DNA of 64,000 bases, from positions 310,001 through 374,000 of the forward strand of contig NZ_MDGK01000017.1 in NCBI RefSeq assembly GCF_001870465.1, in the 5' to 3' direction. This stretch comes from Pseudomonas extremorientalis. GTDB lineage: Bacteria > Pseudomonadota > Gammaproteobacteria > Pseudomonadales > Pseudomonadaceae. Numbering within the stretch: the first letter of the stretch is position 1; each line of letters opens with the position of its first letter. The notes below the pieces were generated by a model, which saw only the letters and a list, made by a program, of their open reading frames with translations, ran no database searches and was not told the DNA's origin. Position numbers and translations under genes: made by a program. Of the stretch, positions 59,514 through 64,000 are shown one piece after another.

Positions 59514-59599
59514 GTGGGAGCTGGCTTGCCTGCGATAGCATCACTGCAGCCTTCTTGAAAGACCGAGGTGCCTGCATCGCGGGCAAGCCCGGCTCCCAC
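59514..59599. repeat. REP pair between arcB and arcC
   Basis: Inverted arms at 59514-59536 and 59576-59599 with GTGGGAGCTGGCTTGCC and its near complement enclose a 39-base loop. Arms match less closely than in the 87-bp REPINs, so it is a diverged relative. It is inside the operon transcript. Confidence 0.85.
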
Positions 59600-59625
59600 G
59601 TTTGTCCTCATTGCCAACTAGAGGT

Positions 59626-60636
59626 TTAGATATCTGCGAGTGCCGACACCAGAATCGCCTTGATGGTATGCATGCGGTTTTCCGCCTGCTCGAACGCGAT
59701 GTTGGCCGGCGACTCGAACACCTCTTCAGTCACCTCCACGCCATTGGCCAGGTTCGGGTACCGCGCGGCGATGTCCTTGCCCACCTTGGTTTCGCTGTTG
59801 TGAAACGCCGGCAGACAGTGCATGAATTTCACCCGTGGGTTGCCCGAGGCTTTCATCATCTTGGCGTTGACCTGGTACGGCAGCAGTTGCTCGATGCGCT
59901 CGTCCCACGCTTCCACCGGCTCGCCCATGGAGACCCAGATATCGGTGTGGATGAAGTCCACGCCTTTCACTGCTTCCTTCGGGTCTTCAGTGATGGTGAT
60001 GCGTGCGCCGCTTTCTTCGGCAAACGCCTGGCATTGCTTGATGAAGTCCGCGTGCGGCCACAGCGCTTTCGGTGCGCCGATGCGCACGTCCATGCCCAGC
60101 TTGGCGCCGATCATCAACAGCGAATTGCCCATGTTGTAGCGCGCGTCACCGAGGTAGGCGTAGCTGATGTCATGCAGCGGCTTGTCGCTGTGTTCGCGCA
60201 TGGTCAGGGTGTCGGCGATCATTTGGGTCGGGTGGAATTCGGCGGTGAGGCCGTTGAACACCGGCACGCCGGCGAACTTGGCCAGCTCTTCGACGATTTC
60301 CTGCTCGAAGCCACGGTACTCGATCGCATCAAACATGCGGCCGAGCACGCGGGCGGTGTCTTTCATGCTTTCCTTGTGGCCGATCTGCGACGACACCGGG
60401 TCGATGTAGGTGACGTGGGCGCCCTGGTCATGGGCCGCGACTTCGAACGCGCAGCGGGTGCGGGTCGAGGTTTTTTCGAAGATCAGCGCGATGTTCTTGC
60501 CCTGCAGGTGCGGACGCTCGGTGCCGGTGTATTTGGCGCGCTTGAGGTCGCGTGAAAGGTCCAGCAGGTAGTGCAGTTCGCGGGTGGTGTGGTGCATCAG
60601 CGACAGCAGGCTGCGGTTGCGCATATTGAAAGCCAT
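59626..60636 (-). CDS. arcB: Catabolic ornithine carbamoyltransferase
   Basis: A 336-residue enzyme that splits citrulline with phosphate to ornithine and carbamoyl phosphate. The carbamoyl-phosphate loop is [13 protein letters not shown] near residues 54-66, and the ornithine-site motif is [10 protein letters not shown] near 271. The catabolic form in P. aeruginosa is a dodecamer held in one direction by cooperativity; the position between arcA and arcC marks this as the catabolic enzyme rather than the biosynthetic ArgF. GGAG lies 8 bases before the ATG. Confidence 0.95.
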   Translation of the reverse strand: MAFNMRNRSLLSLMHHTTRELHYLLDLSRDLKRAKYTGTERPHLQGKNIALIFEKTSTRTRCAFEVAAHDQGAHVTYIDPVSSQIGHKESMKDTARVLGRMFDAIEYRGFEQEIVEELAKFAGVPVFNGLTAEFHPTQMIADTLTMREHSDKPLHDISYAYLGDARYNMGNSLLMIGAKLGMDVRIGAPKALWPHADFIKQCQAFAEESGARITITEDPKEAVKGVDFIHTDIWVSMGEPVEAWDERIEQLLPYQVNAKMMKASGNPRVKFMHCLPAFHNSETKVGKDIAARYPNLANGVEVTEEVFESPANIAFEQAENRMHTIKAILVSALADI

Positions 60637-60648
60637 GATGGAATCTCC

Positions 60649-61905
60649 TTAATAGTCGATAGGGTCGCGGATGATCGGGCAGGTCATGCAGTGGCCGCCG
60701 CCACGCCCGCGGCCGAGTTCACCGGCGCTGATGGTGATGACTTCCACGCCGGCCTTGCGCAGCAGGGTGTTGGTGTAGGTATTGCGGTCGTAACCGATCA
60801 CCACGCCAGGCTCCACGGCCACCACGTTGTTACCGTCATCCCACTGTTCGCGCTCGGCGGCGAAGCTGTTGCCGCCGGTCTCGACCACGCGCAGTGCCTT
60901 GAGGTTGAGGGCTGCGGCCACGGTTTCGAGGAAGTTGGTTTTCTCGCGTTGGATGTCGATGCCGTGCGGCTTGCTCTCATCCGGGCGCAGGGTGAACGGC
61001 ACGATCTGGTTGACCACTTCGGGGAAGACGGTCACCAGGTCGCGGTCGCAGAAGCTGAACACGGTGTCCAGGTGCATCGCCGCGCGGGATTTCGGCAGGC
61101 CGGCGACGATCACGCGCTCCACCGCCTTGTTCTTGAACAGGTTGCGCGCCAGTTGGCCGATGGCCTGGTGGGATGAGCGCTCGCCCATGCCGATCAGTAC
61201 CACGCCGTTGCCGATCGGCATCACGTCGCCGCCTTCCAGGGTGGAGGCGCCGTGCTCCTGGTCGGGGTCGCCGTACCAGATCTGGAAGTCCGCGTTGGTG
61301 AACTCGGGGTGGAATTTATAGATGGCCGAGGCCAGCAGGGTTTCCTGGCGTCGCGCCGGCCAGTACATCGGGTTCAGCGTCACGCCGCCGTAGATCCAGC
61401 AGGTGGTATCGCGGGTGAACTGGGTGTTGGGCAGCGGCGGCAGGATGAAGCTCGAATGCCCGAGGAAGTCGCGGAACATCTCGATGGTCTTGCCGCCGAA
61501 GCTGCTCGGCAGGTCGTCGGCCGACACGCCGCCAATCAGGTACTCGCTGATTTTGCGCGGCTCCAGGCTGCGCAGCCAGGAGCCGACTTCATCGACCAGG
61601 CCGAGGCCAACCGTGTTGGCGGTGATCTTGCGCTCCAGAATCCAGTCCAATGCTTCGGGGATGGCGACGATGTCGGTGAGCAGGTTGTGCATTTCCAGCA
61701 CATCAATATCCCGCTCGCGCATCTTGGTGACGAAGTCGAAGTGATCGCGCTTGGCCTGGGCCACCCACAGCACGTCATCGAACAGCAGTTCATCGCAGTT
61801 GTTGGGGGTCAGCCGCTGGTGGGCCAAACCTGGGGAGCACACCATGACTTTGCGCAGTTTGCCGGCTTCGGAATGTACGCCGTACTTCACTTTTTCCGTG
61901 GTCAT
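60649..61905 (-). CDS. arcA: Arginine deiminase
   Basis: A 418-residue enzyme hydrolysing arginine to citrulline and ammonia. The nucleophilic Cys is in [12 protein letters not shown] near residue 406; [16 protein letters not shown] and the catalytic His and Asp segment [20 protein letters not shown] are also seen. Length and motifs match the P. aeruginosa enzyme. It lies 20 bases after arcD and 12 before arcB. Confidence 0.97.
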   Translation of the reverse strand: MTTEKVKYGVHSEAGKLRKVMVCSPGLAHQRLTPNNCDELLFDDVLWVAQAKRDHFDFVTKMRERDIDVLEMHNLLTDIVAIPEALDWILERKITANTVGLGLVDEVGSWLRSLEPRKISEYLIGGVSADDLPSSFGGKTIEMFRDFLGHSSFILPPLPNTQFTRDTTCWIYGGVTLNPMYWPARRQETLLASAIYKFHPEFTNADFQIWYGDPDQEHGASTLEGGDVMPIGNGVVLIGMGERSSHQAIGQLARNLFKNKAVERVIVAGLPKSRAAMHLDTVFSFCDRDLVTVFPEVVNQIVPFTLRPDESKPHGIDIQREKTNFLETVAAALNLKALRVVETGGNSFAAEREQWDDGNNVVAVEPGVVIGYDRNTYTNTLLRKAGVEVITISAGELGRGRGGGHCMTCPIIRDPIDY

Positions 61906-61925
61906 TACAGATCCTCCAGTCAGAA

Positions 61926-63353
61926 TTACAGAGTCAGGAAGCCGTCGTAGAGGCCATAGGCAGCCACCAAGGCGCCAATGACTACTGCGGCGAAAATCAG
62001 CTTCTCGACGTTGGTGAAAATCGGTTTGCCCAGTTCATGCTTGGCCTTGGCGAACAGGATCACGCCGGGGGCATACAGCAGGGCGGAAAGCAGCAGGTAT
62101 TTGACGCCGCCGGCGTAGAGCAGCCAGACCGCATAGACCAGCGCGATAGCGCCGATGAACAGGTCTTTCTTGCGCTCGGCAATGGCGTTTTCGTAAGTCT
62201 CGCCGCGTACCGCCAGCAGCAACGCGTAGGCCGCCGACCACAGGTAGGGCACCAGGATCATCGAGGTGGCGAGGTAGATCAGCGACAGGTAGGTGCTGGC
62301 GGAAAACAGCGTGATCACCAGGAATATCTGCACCATGGCGTTGGTCAGCCACAGGGCGTTGGCCGGTACGTGGTTGGCGTTCTCCTTGCGCAGGAACTCC
62401 GGCATGGTGTGGTCCTTGGCGGCGGCGAACATGATCTCCGCACACAGCAGCACCCACGACAGCAGTGCCCCCAGCAGCGAGATGATCAAACCGACGCTGA
62501 TCAGCACCGCGCCCCAGTGGCCTACCACATGCTCCAGCACGGCGGCCATCGACGGGTTCTGCAGCTTGGCCAGTTCCGGCTGGGTCATGATCCCCAGGGA
62601 CAGCACGTTCACCAGCATCAGGAACAGCAGCACGGTGATAAAGCCGATCACGGTGGCCTTGCCCACGTCGGAGCGTTTTTCCGCACGGGACGAGAAGATG
62701 CTCGCGCCTTCGATGCCGATGAACACCCACACGGTGACCAGCATCATGTTGCGCACCTGGTTCATCACACTGCCCAGGTCGGGGTTTTTCACGCCCCAGA
62801 TGTCGGCGGTGAAGATGTCCAGCTTGAATGCGAACAGCGCGATCAGCACGAACAGCACCAGCGGCACGACCTTGGCGACGGTGGTCACCAGGTTGATGAA
62901 CGCCGCTTCCTTGATCCCGCGCAGCACCAGGAAATGCACGGCCCACAGCAGCACCGAGGCACCGATCACCGCAGCCGGCGTGTTGCCTTCGCCGAAAATG
63001 GGGAAGAAGTAACCCAGGGTGCTGAACAGCAACACGAAGTAACCCACGTTGCCCAGCCACGCACTGATCCAGTAACCCCAGGCGGACGAGAAACCCATGT
63101 AATCGCCGAAACCCGCCTTGGCGTAGGCGTACACGCCACCGTCGAGGTCGGGCTTGCGGTTGGCGAGGGTCTGGAACACAAAAGCGAGGGTCAACATGCC
63201 GATGGCGGTAATTACCCAACCAATCAATACCGCGCCGACATCGGCACTGGCAGCCATGTTTTGCGGCAGTGAAAAGATCCCGCCGCCAATCATCGAGCCC
63301 ACGACAAGTGCAACCAGTGCGCCGAGTCGTAGTTTTCCGGGAGATTCAGACAT
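61926..63353 (-). CDS. arcD: Arginine/ornithine antiporter ArcD
   Basis: A 475-residue APC-superfamily transporter with 12 to 13 membrane helices. It exchanges external arginine for internal ornithine without net energy cost. The conserved N-terminal [16 protein letters not shown] is the substrate-binding unwound helix. The ATG at 63353 has GGAG 7 bases upstream; the reading to 63410 is not supported. It heads the arcDABC operon. In P. aeruginosa this operon is activated by ANR under low oxygen and by ArgR; I found no clean ANR site here. Confidence 0.94.
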   Translation of the reverse strand: MSESPGKLRLGALVALVVGSMIGGGIFSLPQNMAASADVGAVLIGWVITAIGMLTLAFVFQTLANRKPDLDGGVYAYAKAGFGDYMGFSSAWGYWISAWLGNVGYFVLLFSTLGYFFPIFGEGNTPAAVIGASVLLWAVHFLVLRGIKEAAFINLVTTVAKVVPLVLFVLIALFAFKLDIFTADIWGVKNPDLGSVMNQVRNMMLVTVWVFIGIEGASIFSSRAEKRSDVGKATVIGFITVLLFLMLVNVLSLGIMTQPELAKLQNPSMAAVLEHVVGHWGAVLISVGLIISLLGALLSWVLLCAEIMFAAAKDHTMPEFLRKENANHVPANALWLTNAMVQIFLVITLFSASTYLSLIYLATSMILVPYLWSAAYALLLAVRGETYENAIAERKKDLFIGAIALVYAVWLLYAGGVKYLLLSALLYAPGVILFAKAKHELGKPIFTNVEKLIFAAVVIGALVAAYGLYDGFLTL

Positions 63354-63789
63354 CGCATAACTCCAATGCAGGAGAAGAGAGACCACAGAATAAATCCGTG
63401 CGCTAATCAAACAGCTGACTCAGATCACTTCATTGGCACATTCCATTGTGAATTAATGACTTAGGGTAGAAGTTCGTGGGCGATGCAAATCCTCGGGAAA
63501 GCTTGGCGCAGAGCCATCTATCCCTTTTTGATTAATCATTTGGCCAAGTCTATGGACGTTTGAAGCTAGTCCGTATTCCTGAATGTGCAAACTTTTTGAA
63601 CGATGTTTTACGAAGTCTCAGCCCCGGGCGTATTTAAATTCTAAATACGCCTGAACGGGACGACCTGACATGCCATTGTGTTATGAGCTCGTCTGTTTTA
63701 TCGCCTTCACTAATAACCGCTACACTCGCTGAGTTAATTAGCCGAGTGCACGGTTGTCAGCTCAAGTTGCTGTTCTTTCAGGAGTGTTC
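63354..63789. other. Divergent regulatory region between two arcD genes
   Basis: About 436 bases separating arcD (minus) from its paralogue (plus). It holds the ten-base-arm palindrome at 63626-63652 and a shorter TGATTAATCA palindrome at 63529-63538. No coding frame with a ribosome binding site is seen. A canonical TTGAT-N4-ATCAA ANR box is absent to my eye. Confidence 0.55.
63626..63652. promoter_or_regulatory. Palindromic operator candidate between the arcD genes
   Basis: GGCGTATTTA and TAAATACGCC form perfect ten-base inverted arms (63627-63636 and 63642-63651) around AATTC. The symmetry and central AT bases fit a homodimeric regulator. It is about 140 bases before the plus-strand start and 275 bases before the minus-strand start. 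The cognate protein is unknown. Confidence 0.5.
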
Positions 63790-64000
63790 ATGTCTCAACC
63801 GGCCCAGAAACTGCGTCTTGGTGCCCTGATTGCCTTGGTGGTGGGGTCGATGATCGGCGGCGGGATTTTTTCCTTGCCGCAAAACATGGCCGCACGCGCC
63901 GAGGTGGGGGCCGTGTTGATCGGCTGGGCGATCACCGCGGTCGGCATGCTGACCCTGGCCTTTGTGTTCCAGACCCTGGCCAATCGCAAGCCCGAACTGG
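63790..64000 (+). CDS. Second ArcD-like antiporter (partial, N-terminus)
   Basis: The first 70 residues of an APC transporter, cut by the right edge. AGGAG lies 6 bases upstream of the ATG. From KLRLGAL onward, 58 of 64 residues are the same as in ArcD at 61926-63353, including [16 protein letters not shown], so it is a recent or strongly constrained paralogue. It points away from arcD. Its substrate may be the same pair or another basic amino acid. Confidence 0.9.
   Translation, partial: MSQPAQKLRLGALIALVVGSMIGGGIFSLPQNMAARAEVGAVLIGWAITAVGMLTLAFVFQTLANRKPEL

Noticed and set aside
63529..63538. TGATTAATCA as an ANR/FNR box for arcD
   Set aside because: FNR-type sites need TTGAT and ATCAA separated by four bases; here the half-sites are too close together, so the spacing is wrong.

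Overview
The window reads as chromosomal DNA of a Pseudomonas, most likely of the P. fluorescens group. The evidence is MvaT instead of H-NS, a 911-residue SecA, an OprD-type porin, the arcDABC and gcvH-gcvP-sdaA-gcvT operons, Pseudomonas-type REP/REPIN repeats, and gene neighbourhoods that match, as I remember them, known P. aeruginosa blocks. Everything from about 5.9 kb rightward is dense core genome. Bases 1 to about 5.87 kb look like the end of an integrated mobile island.

Region by region: (1) 1-5.87 kb: a four-gene overlapping operon of three tyrosine recombinases and a small helix-turn-helix/coiled-coil protein. This is the diagnostic ginABCD module of GInt genomic islands, with a scrap of cargo to its left and an AT-rich imperfect palindrome at its right edge. 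(2) 5.9-13.8 kb: an uncharacterised membrane operon (RDD, SpoIIM, DUF4129, DUF4350) whose usual downstream MoxR and DUF58 partners are not in view, apparently displaced by the island; then sbcB, mvaT, purU and a 56-residue acidic ORF. (3) 13.8-28.4 kb: a PctA-like amino-acid chemoreceptor, a YjgR ATPase, dciA, secA, argJ, a Nudix/ThiE-like fusion, a PduO-type adenosyltransferase, an orphan hybrid-free sensor kinase, panE, yajQ and an MscS channel. (4) 28.6-46.1 kb: an oprD-like porin with a probable ArgR operator, a HIT protein, slyX, a membrane-anchored cold-shock-domain protein, dps, an RHH protein, fmdB, aspS, yebC/pmpR, ruvCAB, the ybgC-tolQRAB-pal-cpoB envelope operon, queE-queC and tRNA-Lys(UUU). 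(5) 46.4-49.8 kb: a FadL-type channel, nadA, an RDD membrane protein and a small cold-shock protein. (6) 50.2-58.1 kb: the glycine cleavage/serine deaminase operon driven by a sigma-54 promoter with three upstream palindromes, next to its TyrR-like activator gcsR. (7) 58.2-64 kb: the arginine deiminase operon arcD-arcA-arcB-arcC plus a DUF5064 gene, facing a second, divergently oriented arcD paralogue that runs off the right edge.

The genes form coherent units: Tol-Pal links the envelope layers during division; ruvCAB resolves recombination junctions; the gcv operon turns glycine and serine into one-carbon units, ammonia and pyruvate; the arc operon makes ATP from arginine without respiration. 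The most notable non-coding signals are the GcsR/sigma-54 control region (56.23-56.43 kb), the ArgR-type direct repeat upstream of oprD (30.07-30.11 kb), the palindrome between the two arcD genes (63.63 kb), and two 87-bp REPINs with matching arms and different loops. The nearest thing to an undescribed system is the RDD-SpoIIM-DUF4129-DUF4350 membrane operon together with the island that seems to have split it.
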